The position numbers were made by a program, and so were the translations under genes. A stretch of 64,000 nt of DNA, from positions 2,651,176 through 2,715,175 of the forward strand of contig NZ_CP030040.1 of NCBI RefSeq assembly GCF_003260995.1, written 5' to 3'. Numbering within the stretch: position 1 is the first letter of the stretch; every line of letters starts with the position of its first letter. This document shows positions 12,249-21,676 of this stretch, piece after piece. The DNA comes from Acetobacterium sp. KB-1 (GTDB lineage Bacteria > Bacillota > Clostridia > Eubacteriales > Eubacteriaceae). The notes beneath the pieces are model-generated. The model was not told where the DNA came from. It made no database searches and was given only the letters and a program-made list of their open reading frames with translations.

Positions 12249-12469
12249 GGTTTCCCGATCCCTTTAACTTGCAGGGTATCATAATCCTTGATTTCCACCA
12301 GATCACCATCTCTTATTTTTTTATTTCGCTGGGTACACAACTCCCCGTTCACATAAATTAAACCATCTAAAATCATCAATTTTACATCGCTGCCATTTCC
12401 GACAATGCCGGCATATTTGATGAGCTGATCAATTTTTATGAACTCTGTGTTAATTTCAACTATTTGCAT
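12230..12469 (-). CDS. yaaA: S4-domain RNA-binding protein YaaA/RlbA
   Basis: 79 residues, essentially one S4 RNA-binding fold. The segment IKIDQLIKYAGIVGNGSDVKLMILDGLIYVNGE matches the S4 motif, and DLVEI completes it. In Firmicutes this small protein lies between dnaN and recF, as here, and is thought to act in ribosome assembly or RNA binding. Its end overlaps the recF start by 19 bases. A 235-base AT-rich gap separates it from dnaN, holding a long inverted repeat. Confidence 0.9.
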
Positions 12470-12597
12470 ATTTTTCCCCGCTCATTATATTTTTGGCAAA
12501 AATGAAAGAGAATTGCACGAATCCCCTTTATTTATGCCAAAATTGATTAAATTTTCATATATTTATCTTCTAACCTAAGTATTATAACATAAAAAAT

Positions 12598-12657
12598 AAA
12601 AATAGTCTAAAAAATCAACACATCATTTCTATAATTATGATTTTTTAAACTATTTTT
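12598..12657. repeat. Long AT-rich inverted repeat downstream of dnaN
   Basis: Two 19-base arms (left AAAAATAGTCTAAAAAATC, right GATTTTTTAAACTATTTTT) are complementary at 18 of 19 positions and flank a 22-base loop. Read on the dnaN strand the hairpin runs into a T-rich stretch, so it can act as a transcription terminator for dnaN, or in both directions. Its length and composition also allow cruciform extrusion near the origin. Confidence 0.8.
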
Positions 12658-12704
12658 AATTCGATTTAAATCCCTTTTTAAATTACGATCTTAACCATAA
12701 ATTT

Positions 12705-13817
12705 TTAATTTTCTTCGGCAATTCGCACCGGAAGGATTAAATAAATAAATTCATTACCTTCGATAGGAAGCAAAACCCCCGGTCCAACCGAAGTTGTCAT
12801 ATCAATCATCAGTTCTTCCTCTTCAATTACCCGTAAGGCTTCGATTAAAAATTTGGAGTTAAAGGCTATTTTTATAGATTCGCCATGGTTCTCAATCGGG
12901 ATCACTTCAAAAACATCCCCAATTTCCGCATTGGAGGTTAAAATCAGCTGGTCCTGATTAAAATCCATTTTGATTAAGTTATTTTTTCCTTCGCGGGCTA
13001 ACAGTGCCGCCCGTTCACTGCTTTCTAACAGCAACCGCCGATTGACCTTAACCTGAGTGGCTTTTTCGCCAGGGATGATCTGTTTATAATTAATAAAATC
13101 CCCTTCCAGTAGTCGGGAGGTGAACTGAATCGTGTCCATTTCAAAAAAGATTTGATTTTTTGAAAATTTAACGACCACATCACCCGTGTAACTGGCCAAC
13201 ACCTTGTTAATTTCAGATAATGATTTGGACGGAATAATGACGCTAAGATCCTCTGTCACCGGAGTTTTAATGGTGCCGGTTCGAAGTGCTAAGCGATACC
13301 CATCAAGGGCGATTAAATTGATCACATCATCATGAAGTTCTATTTTTACGCCGGTCAAAACGGGGATATTTTCATTTGTAGCTACTGAAAATAAGGTTCC
13401 CTTAATCAGTTCTTTCAAAACAGCGGCTTCAATGGTAAAGATATGGTCGTCAATAACTTCCGGAAAGTCCGGAAATTCTTCATCCGATAATCCTTTTAAG
13501 GTAAAACTGGATAATAAGCACTCGATTTTAATCTGATGATGTGCATCCGTTTCAAAGAAAATATCCGAACCAGACATTTTACGAATCAGGTCGCCAATGA
13601 TATTAGCGGTTAACACAATCTCGCCGCTACTTTCAACTTCAGCTGGAATGGTTACTTCCACACCAATTTCTAAATCAGTACTTCTTAATAATAATTTATT
13701 ATCAGCAGCAATAAAAAGAATTCCCTCTAATATTTTCATCGTTGTTTTTGATGAAACTGCTTTTTGAGCAATCGATAATGCAGCCATTAAACTTTCTTTT
13801 GAACAATTGAATTTCAT
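12705..13817 (-). CDS. dnaN: DNA polymerase III sliding clamp (beta subunit)
   Basis: 370 residues; forms the ring-shaped dimer that tethers the replicative polymerase. The three repeated clamp domains are visible by length and by typical blocks: FNCSKESLMAALSIAQKAVSSKTT at the start, RSTDLEIGVE, VLTGVKIEL with LIALDGYRLALR in domain 2, and the C-terminal LLPIEGNEFIYLILPVRI. It follows dnaA across a 195-base spacer that carries an origin unwinding region, and it precedes yaaA and recF. Confidence 0.99.
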   Translation of the reverse strand: MKFNCSKESLMAALSIAQKAVSSKTTMKILEGILFIAADNKLLLRSTDLEIGVEVTIPAEVESSGEIVLTANIIGDLIRKMSGSDIFFETDAHHQIKIECLLSSFTLKGLSDEEFPDFPEVIDDHIFTIEAAVLKELIKGTLFSVATNENIPVLTGVKIELHDDVINLIALDGYRLALRTGTIKTPVTEDLSVIIPSKSLSEINKVLASYTGDVVVKFSKNQIFFEMDTIQFTSRLLEGDFINYKQIIPGEKATQVKVNRRLLLESSERAALLAREGKNNLIKMDFNQDQLILTSNAEIGDVFEVIPIENHGESIKIAFNSKFLIEALRVIEEEELMIDMTTSVGPGVLLPIEGNEFIYLILPVRIAEEN

Positions 13818-13849
13818 AAAAATCGCTCCTTTTTAAAATTTGAAAACCC

Positions 13850-13979
13850 CTTTTATATATAAATATATAGATTAAAGTAATAGTAATAGTAGTAGGGGGT
13901 GTGGACAGTGTTGATAACTCGGCAAATGCGTCATTGATACAAAAAACCGAAAAAAAACCAGGGGATAAATTGTGGATAA
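13850..13979. other. oriC unwinding module in the dnaA-dnaN spacer (DnaA boxes, G-run, DnaA-trios, AT-rich DUE)
   Basis: Going from dnaA toward dnaN the spacer has a perfect DnaA box (TGTGGATAA, 13971-13979), then two back-to-back box-like sites (TGTTGATAA 13909-13917 and the weaker TGTGGACAG 13900-13908). A run of G follows (13896-13899), then six consecutive trinucleotides of the form TAG/TAA (13878-13895), then an AT-only stretch with TATATAAATATATAG. This order (boxes, GC clamp, DnaA-trios, AT-rich element) is that of the basal unwinding system described at the Bacillus subtilis origin. It is therefore the likely strand-opening site. The assignment is by pattern. Confidence 0.85.
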
Positions 13980-14012
13980 CTATCTTACTACTCAGACAAA
14001 GCGTGTGGGTTA

Positions 14013-15368
14013 TTAATTGCCGTTAATTTCCCGCTCAATTCGGACGATGAGATTTTTAAAATCAGTATTGGTTGTCATTTCTTCCGCAATTTTTGAACAG
14101 GCATGGATTACGGTTGAATGATCCCGGCCGCCAAACTCTTCACCAATCCGGGGCAATGATAAATCAGTGATTTCCCGGGTAATATACATGGCAACCTGTC
14201 GGGGCAGGGAAATAGAGCGGGTTCTTTTTTTAGAATTCATGTCTTCAACAGTAATATTGAAGTATTTGGCTGTCACTTCTTTAATATATTCACTGGTAAT
14301 CACAATATCTTCTTTTTTTCTAAAAATATCTTTTAGGGCATTTTTAGCTGATTCCAGATTAATGGGAACCTTATGCAGTTTAGAATAAGCAAAGACAGTG
14401 GTTAAAGCGCCTTCAAGTTCCCGGATATTAGAATGGATACTATCAGCGATAAAACTGAGTACTTCGTTTGGTATCTCATCGCTGAAAGAGGCGGCTTTTT
14501 TTCTGATAATGGCAATCCGGGTTTCAAAATTGGGGGCGTAAATATCGGTGATTAAACCGCTTTCAAAGCGGGAGCGAAGCCGTTCTTCAAGAGTTGGTAT
14601 CTCTTTGGGCGGGCGATCACTACTGATGACAATCTGTTTATTTTCCTGGTGCAAGGTATTAAAGGTATGAAAAAATTCTTCCTGAGTACCTTCTTTTTTG
14701 GCTAAAAATTGGATATCATCAATTAAAAGGATATCCGCGCTTCGGTATTTGTTGCGAAACGAAATATTGGTCTTATTTTGAATGGCATCGATAAAGTCAT
14801 TGGTAAATTTCTCACAAGAAACATAAACAACCTTTTTTTGCGGCGCATAAGATAAAATATAATGGCCAATTGCTTGCATCAGGTGAGTTTTTCCCAGACC
14901 AACACCGCCGTAGATAAAAAGCGGGTTGTAACGTTCGGATGGTGCTTCAGAAACAGCAACACAGGCGGCATGGGCGAAGCGGTTATTTTCACCAATAACG
15001 AAACTATCAAAGGTGTACTTGGGATTCATCGAATTATTTTGATAGTTTGATATTTTGTCATCCACATTAGTGAGCGATATCTGCGGTGAAGCATCATTTT
15101 GGGAGATCATTGCATCTTCTTCTTTTAAAACAATTTTGACCTGACCGGTTTTTCCGGTCACCTCGGCCAGAGCATTGGTGATTAAAGGAATATGCCGACT
15201 TTCCAAGATTCCTTTTTCGAATTCATTTTCCGATAAAAAATAATAAGTATTATTGACATAGTTTATGGGCTTTATTTTTAAGAACCAGGTGTTAAAACTG
15301 GTCGGACTAATATCCGGTTTAATAATTTCAAGTGCGGCATCCCATATTTTTTTAAAGGAAGTGTCCAT
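14013..15368 (-). CDS. dnaA: Chromosomal replication initiator protein DnaA
   Basis: 451 residues. DnaA binds 9-base boxes at the origin and, with ATP, melts the adjacent AT-rich DNA. Seen: N-terminal domain I (FKKIWDAALEII, FNTWFL), a short linker, the AAA+ core starting NPKYTFDSFVIG with Walker A GGVGLGKTH and Walker B ILLIDDIQF, the sensor region, and C-terminal DNA-binding domain IV with RTRSISLPRQVAMYI and the signature GGRDHSTVIHA. A longer reading from an upstream TTG is possible, but the ribosome site GGAGGT lies inside it, eight bases before the chosen ATG. DnaA-box clusters flank the gene on both sides, so it is probably autoregulated. Confidence 0.99.
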   Translation of the reverse strand: MDTSFKKIWDAALEIIKPDISPTSFNTWFLKIKPINYVNNTYYFLSENEFEKGILESRHIPLITNALAEVTGKTGQVKIVLKEEDAMISQNDASPQISLTNVDDKISNYQNNSMNPKYTFDSFVIGENNRFAHAACVAVSEAPSERYNPLFIYGGVGLGKTHLMQAIGHYILSYAPQKKVVYVSCEKFTNDFIDAIQNKTNISFRNKYRSADILLIDDIQFLAKKEGTQEEFFHTFNTLHQENKQIVISSDRPPKEIPTLEERLRSRFESGLITDIYAPNFETRIAIIRKKAASFSDEIPNEVLSFIADSIHSNIRELEGALTTVFAYSKLHKVPINLESAKNALKDIFRKKEDIVITSEYIKEVTAKYFNITVEDMNSKKRTRSISLPRQVAMYITREITDLSLPRIGEEFGGRDHSTVIHACSKIAEEMTTNTDFKNLIVRIEREINGN

Positions 15369-15409
15369 TAAATGAACCTCCAATTTCTAATAAATTTAAG
15401 TCGTGTCGT

Positions 15410-15634
15410 TGTGGATAATAGTTTAACTTATGCACAGAGAATCTATTTTAATGTGAATAGGCAAATAAATCAAGCAAATTATAAGAAACATTGTTGATAA
15501 CTTAAAAAAGTTTTACCAATAAAAAAGATAGGAATGAATGGAAAGTTCAGAAATATCGACAAGTTATCCCCAATTAATCCACAAAACATTGGTATTTGTG
15601 GATTAATTGACTAAATTTAAAGAACTTATCCACA
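15410..15634. other. oriC DnaA-box cluster upstream of dnaA
   Basis: The roughly 460-base gap between dnaA and rpmH contains at least three good DnaA boxes: TGTGGATAA (15410-15418), TTATGCACA (15428-15436) and TTATCCACA (15626-15634). Near matches lie at 15492-15500, 15564-15572, 15575-15583 and 15597-15605; the last two are one-mismatch boxes in opposite orientation. Boxes occur on both strands. Together with the dnaA-dnaN spacer this forms a bipartite origin of the Bacillus type. The rest of the gap is AT-rich, with the divergent dnaA and rpmH promoters. Confidence 0.9.
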
Positions 15635-15735
15635 ATTTGGTTGATGAACCTAGTATAACAAATTGTGGTGAGTCATTCAATATAATTAAAATAAACATAA
15701 ACCTTGCTAAAAACCTTTAGATTTGATAATATGAC

Positions 15736-15764
15736 TTGACATAAAATAAGTGAGATTATATAAT
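15736..15764 (+). promoter_or_regulatory. Promoter of rpmH-rnpA operon
   Basis: TTGACA and TATAAT, both exact consensus, are spaced by 17 bases, about 65 bases before the rpmH start. Such a strong promoter fits a ribosomal protein operon. Confidence 0.85.
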
Positions 15765-15830
15765 TCTAGGGTAAAAGTCTTATTAGCTTATAAACAAATG
15801 AATATAAAGGTTTAGTCAGGGGGTGTCGAA

Positions 15831-15965
15831 ATGAAGAGAACTTATCAACCAAAAGTTAGACAACGAAAAAAAGAACATGGTTTCAGAAAAAGAATGTCTG
15901 CAAAAAGCGGTCGGCTTATTTTAAAGAAGAGAAGACAAAAAGGAAGAGAAAAATTATCAGCATAA
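15831..15965 (+). CDS. rpmH: 50S ribosomal protein L34
   Basis: 44-residue, very basic protein: [19 protein letters not shown], then [16 protein letters not shown] and a KGREKLSA end. This is the complete, diagnostic L34 sequence. A ribosome site AGGGGG lies before the ATG. It is the first gene of the conserved rpmH-rnpA-yidD-yidC-jag cluster, transcribed away from dnaA. Confidence 0.98.
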   Translation: MKRTYQPKVRQRKKEHGFRKRMSAKSGRLILKKRRQKGREKLSA

Positions 15966-16025
15966 TCCTTTGTAGACCGTTTATCAAAAGCGGTCTTTTG
16001 TTTAATAAAAATTAGGAGAATTCCT

Positions 16026-16367
16026 TTGGTGAAAATAAAGTCCCTGAGCAAGGAAAATGAATTTAAACGTGTTTTTAAAATTGGGGATGTCTTCGGAAAT
16101 AAAATCTTTGTGATTTACTTTCTAAAAAACGAAGCGCAGACCAATCGTTTAGGGATAATTGTCAGTAAAAAGGTTTCTAAAAAAGCTGTAATTAGAAATA
16201 AGGTAAAAAGACGAATAAAAGAGGCATATCGTCATAATGAAGATTCTTTTAAAATGGGGTATGATATTATTCTAATTGCTAAGGAATCCATTAAAGAAGT
16301 GCCGTACAGTAGTTTGGAAAAGTCGTTAAAACATTTGTTTTATAAGAAGAATCTCATGAGGCCATAG
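16026..16367 (+). CDS. rnpA: Ribonuclease P protein component
   Basis: 113 residues; the protein cofactor that helps RNase P RNA cleave tRNA 5' leaders. Seen: [15 protein letters not shown] at the N terminus, [38 protein letters not shown] with the RNR-type signature that binds RNA, and the DIILIAKES strand. The start is either TTG or the GTG immediately after it; AGGAG lies 7 and 10 bases upstream respectively. It is followed by yidD after one base. Confidence 0.97.
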   Translation: MVKIKSLSKENEFKRVFKIGDVFGNKIFVIYFLKNEAQTNRLGIIVSKKVSKKAVIRNKVKRRIKEAYRHNEDSFKMGYDIILIAKESIKEVPYSSLEKSLKHLFYKKNLMRP

Positions 16368-16368
16368 G

Positions 16369-16581
16369 ATGTTAAAAAAATTCCTGGTGTTAATTGTTAG
16401 AGGATATCAGAAATTTATTTCACCTCTTTTAGGAAATAATTGTCGTTTTAGTCCCACTTGTTCAGAGTATTTTATTTTAGCCGTTGAAAAATACGGTGTG
16501 TTAAGGGGAACCTATTTGGGTGGAAAACGCATTCTCAGATGCCATCCTTTTAATCCTGGGGGATATGACCCCCTTCCTTAG
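16369..16581 (+). CDS. yidD: Membrane protein insertion efficiency factor YidD
   Basis: 70 residues. The N-terminal amphipathic helix ([20 protein letters not shown]) is followed by the family hallmark [11 protein letters not shown] and by [20 protein letters not shown]. It lies between rnpA and yidC in the usual order and assists YidC-mediated insertion of membrane proteins, peripherally on the cytoplasmic face. It abuts the rnpA stop. Confidence 0.97.
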   Translation: MLKKFLVLIVRGYQKFISPLLGNNCRFSPTCSEYFILAVEKYGVLRGTYLGGKRILRCHPFNPGGYDPLP

Positions 16582-16615
16582 AATGATTAGGGAGAAAAAC
16601 TTAAGGAGTTAATGA

Positions 16616-17578
16616 ATGGAGTTTTTATACCAGATCTTTGGTTGGCTGCTACTTCAAATTTACAATTTAGTTGGAAATTATGGACTAGCAATTATACTAT
16701 TTACAATATTAATTAAGGTATTATTATTACCGCTTAATATTAAACAAACTAAATCCATGAAGGATATGCAACGCCTTCAGCCGGAGTTACAAAAGCTTAA
16801 CAAAAAGTATAAAAATAATAAAGAAAAATTAAATGAAGAAACCTTAAAGTTGTACAAAACCTTTAAAGTAAACCCGGCAGGCGGCTGTTTACCGCTGTTA
16901 CTCCAATTTCCAATTTTAATTGGTTTATATGGCACATTAAGAGCACCTGATGTTTGGGTATTTCCAAATGGGATCATTGAAACAATTGATATGTCTTTTT
17001 TATGGATGCAAAGTTTAAGCGTGCCGGATCCAATTTATGTATTGCCAATTTTAGCGGCAGTATTTACCTTTGTCACACAGAAGTTTACAATGGCAGCATC
17101 ACCAAATACTAATCCGGATGATCCTAATGCTAAAACACAAAAAATCATGCTCTATGCGATGCCATTGATGATTGGTTATATTTCGATATCGATGCCGGCA
17201 GGGGTAGCACTTTATTGGGTGGTCCAGAACATCTTTACTTTTGTTCAGCAATTTATTATGATGCAAATTCCAGAACCGGATATTTCCATTGAAGAAGCGG
17301 AGCGTCGGGTTCGTGAAGCGGAAGAAGAACGGAAAGCTGAATTAGCAGCTAAACGGGCTGCCGCTAATCCTAATACCTCTAAAAGCAGTAAAAAAGAGCA
17401 GAGTGACGAGCCGAAAAAACCGTTAACACGGCCAGCGTCAAATAAAAAAATACAAAGTTCAAAATCCTATCAGCCACCTGATGTACAGCGAAAAAAACCA
17501 TCAGTAGAAATTCCCGAGCGCGACGCAGTTCAGGAAGAAGCTTATCAAAAAGCCAAACAACGTAATGATAACAAGTAA
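16616..17578 (+). CDS. yidC: Membrane protein insertase YidC (Oxa1 family)
   Basis: 320 residues; inserts proteins into the cytoplasmic membrane alone or with Sec. Five hydrophobic helices are visible. The conserved cytoplasmic hairpin (QTKSMKDMQRLQPELQKLNKKY) lies after the first of them, then PAGGCLPLLLQFPILIGLY and the C-terminal GVALYWVVQNIFTFVQQ. A charged tail from about residue 225 (EEAERRVREAEEERKAEL, then Lys-rich) may contact ribosomes. Unlike Bacillus SpoIIIJ it shows no obvious lipoprotein cysteine. It sits in the standard order before jag. Confidence 0.97.
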   Translation: MEFLYQIFGWLLLQIYNLVGNYGLAIILFTILIKVLLLPLNIKQTKSMKDMQRLQPELQKLNKKYKNNKEKLNEETLKLYKTFKVNPAGGCLPLLLQFPILIGLYGTLRAPDVWVFPNGIIETIDMSFLWMQSLSVPDPIYVLPILAAVFTFVTQKFTMAASPNTNPDDPNAKTQKIMLYAMPLMIGYISISMPAGVALYWVVQNIFTFVQQFIMMQIPEPDISIEEAERRVREAEEERKAELAAKRAAANPNTSKSSKKEQSDEPKKPLTRPASNKKIQSSKSYQPPDVQRKKPSVEIPERDAVQEEAYQKAKQRNDNK

Positions 17579-17608
17579 AATGATGACAAAAAGCTAAGGA
17601 GAGGGAAA

Positions 17609-18238
17609 ATGAATAAGACAGTAACGGGTACTGGTAAAACCGTAGAAGATGCTATTAACCATGGTTTGCAACAACTTGGTGTAACAAAAGAACAAGTTGA
17701 AACAAAAGTATTGCAAGTACCGGACAGTGGATTAATGAAGCTTTTTGGGAAAAAAGAAGCCATCGTTGAGGTAGCACTGATAAATAATCCCGAACAACGG
17801 GCCCTGGATTTTTTAAATGATGTTCTTAATGCCATGAAAATTCATTGTAAAATCCATACCCGTCTCGAGGATAAAGTATTATTCATTGATCTGGAAGGTA
17901 ATGATATGGGCGTCTTAATTGGGCGTCGTGGTCAAACGCTGGATTCTCTCCAGTATTTAGTTAGTTTAGTCATCAATCGACAGCATGAAGAATATGTTCG
18001 GGTGATTCTGGATACCGAAAACTACCGGGCTAAGCGGGAAAAGACACTGGAAGATCTGGGTGAGAAAATGGCTAATAAAGCAGTATATTATCATAAAAAA
18101 ATGCTGCTAGAACCGATGAATCCTTCAGAACGACGTGTCATCCATGCAAAACTTCAAAATCACGATAAGGTATTTACCTTTAGTGAAGGCGAAGAACCCT
18201 ATCGCCGGGTTGTTATCCAATTAAAAGACAAAAATTAA
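17609..18238 (+). CDS. jag: RNA-binding protein Jag/KhpB
   Basis: 209 residues with three parts: an N-terminal Jag domain (TGKTVEDAINHGLQQLGV, then LQVPDSGLMKLFGKKEA), a KH domain containing GVLIGRRGQTLDSLQYLVSLVIN, and a C-terminal R3H domain (YRAKREKTLEDL ... MNPSERRVIHAKLQ). KhpB-type proteins bind RNA, often with KhpA, and affect cell elongation and membrane biogenesis. Its position after yidC is conserved. A terminator follows. Confidence 0.96.
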   Translation: MNKTVTGTGKTVEDAINHGLQQLGVTKEQVETKVLQVPDSGLMKLFGKKEAIVEVALINNPEQRALDFLNDVLNAMKIHCKIHTRLEDKVLFIDLEGNDMGVLIGRRGQTLDSLQYLVSLVINRQHEEYVRVILDTENYRAKREKTLEDLGEKMANKAVYYHKKMLLEPMNPSERRVIHAKLQNHDKVFTFSEGEEPYRRVVIQLKDKN

Positions 18239-18266
18239 GGATCTAAAGAACGTTTAGAAATAATCA

Positions 18267-18312
18267 GGCACTTTGCAAGTTAGCTTAAGAGTTAATTGTG
18301 AAGTGCTTTTTT
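18267..18312 (+). terminator. Terminator after jag
   Basis: GGCACTTTGCAA and TTGTGAAGTGC can pair around a loop of about 17 bases and are followed by six T. It separates the rpmH-jag unit from mnmE. Confidence 0.65.
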
Positions 18313-18384
18313 AATACTTGTTATCCTTTGGCTTTTATTATATTATAATAGATTAGGAAACGATTATTAAGACAGGAGAAAAAA

Positions 18385-19764
18385 GTGGAAGTCTTATTTC
18401 AAAGTGAAGATACCATTGCAGCGGTTGCTACCGGTATGGGTGGTGCTGGTATTGGTATTATTAGAATCAGCGGAGCCCAGGCCGTGGCACTTGGCAATGA
18501 GCTATTTGTCAATCCCCGGGGAAAAACCCTGGCAGCGGCTAAAAGTCATGAATTAGTTTACGGACGAATTGTCGATCCAGAAACAAAAAAAGATATTGAT
18601 GAGGTGCTCATTTCAAAAATGAAAGCACCCCACTCCTATACGGCCGAAGATGTGGTAGAAATTAATTGTCATGGGGGAATTGTCCCGATGCGCAAAATAT
18701 TAAAACTGGTCATTGCTTCTGGCGCACGGTTGGCAGAACCCGGGGAATTTACCAAGCGGGCTTTTATAAATGGACGAATGGATCTGACTCAGGCCGAAGC
18801 TGTTATTGATATCATCAATGCTAAAACCGAAAAAAGTCTGGAGTATTCGGTGGCCCAATTAGAAGGACGGCTCGCGCAAAAATTAGAAGCGCTGGATGCA
18901 ACCTTGGTTGAGATTCTATCTCATATGGAAGTTAACATTGATTATCCTGAATACGATATTGAAGAAATCTCCTATGATTTTGTGAGTAACCAGATCCGAT
19001 TGCTGTTAACCAAGATAAAAGAAATCCTGATGGTGGCAGAAACGGGGAAAATTTATCGTGAAGGTATCACCACCGCGATTCTGGGCGAGCCTAATGTCGG
19101 AAAATCATCCTTATTAAATACCTTATTAATGGAAAACAAAGCGATCGTCACCGACATACCGGGAACAACCCGGGATACCATTGAAGAATATATTAATATT
19201 GAAGGGGTTCCCTTTAAAATTATCGATACTGCCGGGATCAGAGAAACGAATAATCTGGTCGAAAAAATCGGGGTGGAAAAATCCAAAGCCCTTTTAAACC
19301 AAACGAATCTGGTGATCTTTATGCGCGATATCTCAAAGGAAATGTCCGCCGGCGAAAAGGAATTAATCGAGTTACTTAAAAACCGCAAAACCATTTATAT
19401 TGCCAACAAGACCGATACCATCACCGAAACCGCGCTCGAGATACCAGCGCCCTGGATTCCAATGTCGCTACTGGAAGAACAGGGGATCAAAACGCTGCGC
19501 CAGAAAATGCTGGATATGGTTTTTGAAGGAAGTGTCAATCAGGATGCCGATTACCTGATTAGCAATACCCGGCACATTCAATTGTTGGAAACAACTAAAA
19601 ATAGTCTGGAAAATGCCATCACAACAATGGCCAGTCAAATGCCTCTGGAACTCGTCAGTATTGACGTCATGGAGGCCTTAGAGGCGCTTCGGGGAATTAC
19701 CGGCAAGGCTGTTGGGATGGATATTATCGATCAGATTTTTAAAAATTTTTGCATTGGAAAGTAG
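18385..19764 (+). CDS. mnmE: tRNA uridine-5-carboxymethylaminomethyl modification GTPase MnmE
   Basis: 459 residues. With MnmG it installs the cmnm5 group on U34 of certain tRNAs. Seen: N-terminal formyl-THF-binding domain ([38 protein letters not shown]), a G domain inserted near residues 220-380 with [26 protein letters not shown] and NKTD, and the C-terminal CIGK with the essential cysteine. It starts at GTG with AGGAGA upstream. It leads the mnmE-mnmG-rsmG-parA-parB series. Confidence 0.98.
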   Translation: MEVLFQSEDTIAAVATGMGGAGIGIIRISGAQAVALGNELFVNPRGKTLAAAKSHELVYGRIVDPETKKDIDEVLISKMKAPHSYTAEDVVEINCHGGIVPMRKILKLVIASGARLAEPGEFTKRAFINGRMDLTQAEAVIDIINAKTEKSLEYSVAQLEGRLAQKLEALDATLVEILSHMEVNIDYPEYDIEEISYDFVSNQIRLLLTKIKEILMVAETGKIYREGITTAILGEPNVGKSSLLNTLLMENKAIVTDIPGTTRDTIEEYINIEGVPFKIIDTAGIRETNNLVEKIGVEKSKALLNQTNLVIFMRDISKEMSAGEKELIELLKNRKTIYIANKTDTITETALEIPAPWIPMSLLEEQGIKTLRQKMLDMVFEGSVNQDADYLISNTRHIQLLETTKNSLENAITTMASQMPLELVSIDVMEALEALRGITGKAVGMDIIDQIFKNFCIGK

Positions 19765-19774
19765 AGGAAGTAGT

Positions 19775-21676
19775 ATGACATATCCAGGAGGAGATTACGA
19801 CATTGTCGTCATTGGTGCTGGCCACGCGGGTGTTGAAGCAGCACTTGCTAGTGCCCGAATTGGACAAAAAACCCTGTTACTCACGATCAATCTGGATTCA
19901 GTAGCGATGATGCCCTGCAATCCGTCCATTGGCGGCACCGGAAAAGGACATCTGGTTAGAGAGATCGATGCCCTTGGCGGCGAAATGGGTAAGACCATTG
20001 ATGCAACGATGATTCAGTGCAAGATGTTAAATACTGCCAAAGGCCCGGCTGTTCATTCGCTGCGGGCGCAGGCCGATAAAAAAGCCTACCAGTTCCGGAT
20101 GAAAGAAGTGATTGAGAACCAGGTGAACCTACTTTTAAAACAACAGGAAGCGACTGAGATTATTGTAAAAGACGGGAAGATTACCGGTGTGATGGTTAAT
20201 ACCGGAGCCATTTACAACGCTCGGGCAGTAATTATCTGTAGCGGAACCTATTTAAAGGGACGCATTATCATTGGCGATGTAAAGTATGATAGTGGACCCA
20301 ACGGATTATTTCCAGCCATGTATTTATCGGACAGCCTCGAAAAAAATGGTATCGCGCTGCAGCGCTTTAAAACGGGTACGCCAGCCCGGGTCGATGCGAA
20401 AACCCTGGATTACACCAAAATGATTATCCAGGAGGGGGATGCTCACATTGTTCCTTTTTCTTTTGAAACGGAAAAAATTGAAATTGATCAGGTACCCTGT
20501 TACCTGACCTATACTAACGCAGAAACCCATGATATTATCAATGCCAATATTGAACGATCACCACTGTATACTGGTGACGTGGTGGGTATTGGTCCCCGTT
20601 ATTGCCCTTCCATTGAAACCAAGGTGATGCGCTTTCACGATAAAGAGCGGCATCAGATTTTTATGGAGCCGGAAGGTCTTAACACCAACGAGATCTACGT
20701 TCAGGGAATGTCGTCCTGTTTGCCGGAAGAGGTTCAAATTGCCCTATACCGAACGGTGCCGGGAATGGAAGAGGTAGAGTTTATGCGTTCGGCTTATGCC
20801 ATTGAATATGACTGTATTCATCCGACTCGATTAAAGGCCTCTCTGGAGTCCAAGGAGGTAACGGGGTTATTTTTTGCCGGCCAGATTAATGGCACCTCCG
20901 GTTACGAAGAAGCGGCTGCTCAGGGGCTGATTGCTGGCATTAACGCGTCACTCTATTTACGGGGTGAACAACCAGTGATTATTGATCGATCTGAAGGCTA
21001 CATCGGGGTGCTAATCGATGATATTATAACAAAAGGGATTGACGAACCCTATCGAATGATGACATCCCGGGCTGAATATCGATTATTGTTAAGGCAGGAT
21101 AACGCTGATCTGCGGCTAACCGAGATCGGCTATCGGGTGGGGTTGATTGCCGAAGCCCGTTATCAAAGATTTCTGGAGAAAAAGGAACAAATAAAACAGG
21201 AGATCGTGCGCTTAAGTCAGGTTGTTGTTAAGCCTAATCAGGAAAACAACGCGATGCTTAAATCTTTTAGCAGCTCAGAGATTGAGCATGGTTTACCAAT
21301 CGGGGAGCTACTCAGGCGACCGGAAATTAAATACCTGCAAACGGAGGTCTTTGATCCAGAACGACCAGCCCTTCACTGGAGCGTGGTGGAACAGGTTGAG
21401 GTACAGATTAAATATGAAGGCTATATCAAAAAACAATTACTGCAGGTGGAGCAATTTAAAAAGCTCGAACACAAATTGATTCCCCAGGCGCTTGATTACG
21501 CAAAAATAGGGGGACTCCGGATTGAGGCGGCCGAAAAGCTTCAGGAAATAAAACCATTGTCGATCGGTCAGGCATCTCGAATTTCTGGTGTGTCACCAGC
21601 GGATATTTCGGTTTTATTAATCGCCCTGGAGCAACGCCGAAGAAATTCAGATAAAGAGGGAACAGATCATGAATAA
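19775..21676 (+). CDS. mnmG: tRNA uridine-5-carboxymethylaminomethyl modification enzyme MnmG
   Basis: 633 residues; the FAD-dependent partner of MnmE. Seen: the dinucleotide fold [15 protein letters not shown] at the N terminus, the [14 protein letters not shown] block, the TGTPAR motif, [19 protein letters not shown] and the C-terminal helical domain. I chose the ATG giving [12 protein letters not shown], preceded by AGAGGAAG and 10 bases after the mnmE stop. An in-frame reading from inside mnmE exists but adds residues foreign to the family. Its end overlaps rsmG by 8 bases. Confidence 0.98.
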   Translation: MTYPGGDYDIVVIGAGHAGVEAALASARIGQKTLLLTINLDSVAMMPCNPSIGGTGKGHLVREIDALGGEMGKTIDATMIQCKMLNTAKGPAVHSLRAQADKKAYQFRMKEVIENQVNLLLKQQEATEIIVKDGKITGVMVNTGAIYNARAVIICSGTYLKGRIIIGDVKYDSGPNGLFPAMYLSDSLEKNGIALQRFKTGTPARVDAKTLDYTKMIIQEGDAHIVPFSFETEKIEIDQVPCYLTYTNAETHDIINANIERSPLYTGDVVGIGPRYCPSIETKVMRFHDKERHQIFMEPEGLNTNEIYVQGMSSCLPEEVQIALYRTVPGMEEVEFMRSAYAIEYDCIHPTRLKASLESKEVTGLFFAGQINGTSGYEEAAAQGLIAGINASLYLRGEQPVIIDRSEGYIGVLIDDIITKGIDEPYRMMTSRAEYRLLLRQDNADLRLTEIGYRVGLIAEARYQRFLEKKEQIKQEIVRLSQVVVKPNQENNAMLKSFSSSEIEHGLPIGELLRRPEIKYLQTEVFDPERPALHWSVVEQVEVQIKYEGYIKKQLLQVEQFKKLEHKLIPQALDYAKIGGLRIEAAEKLQEIKPLSIGQASRISGVSPADISVLLIALEQRRRNSDKEGTDHE

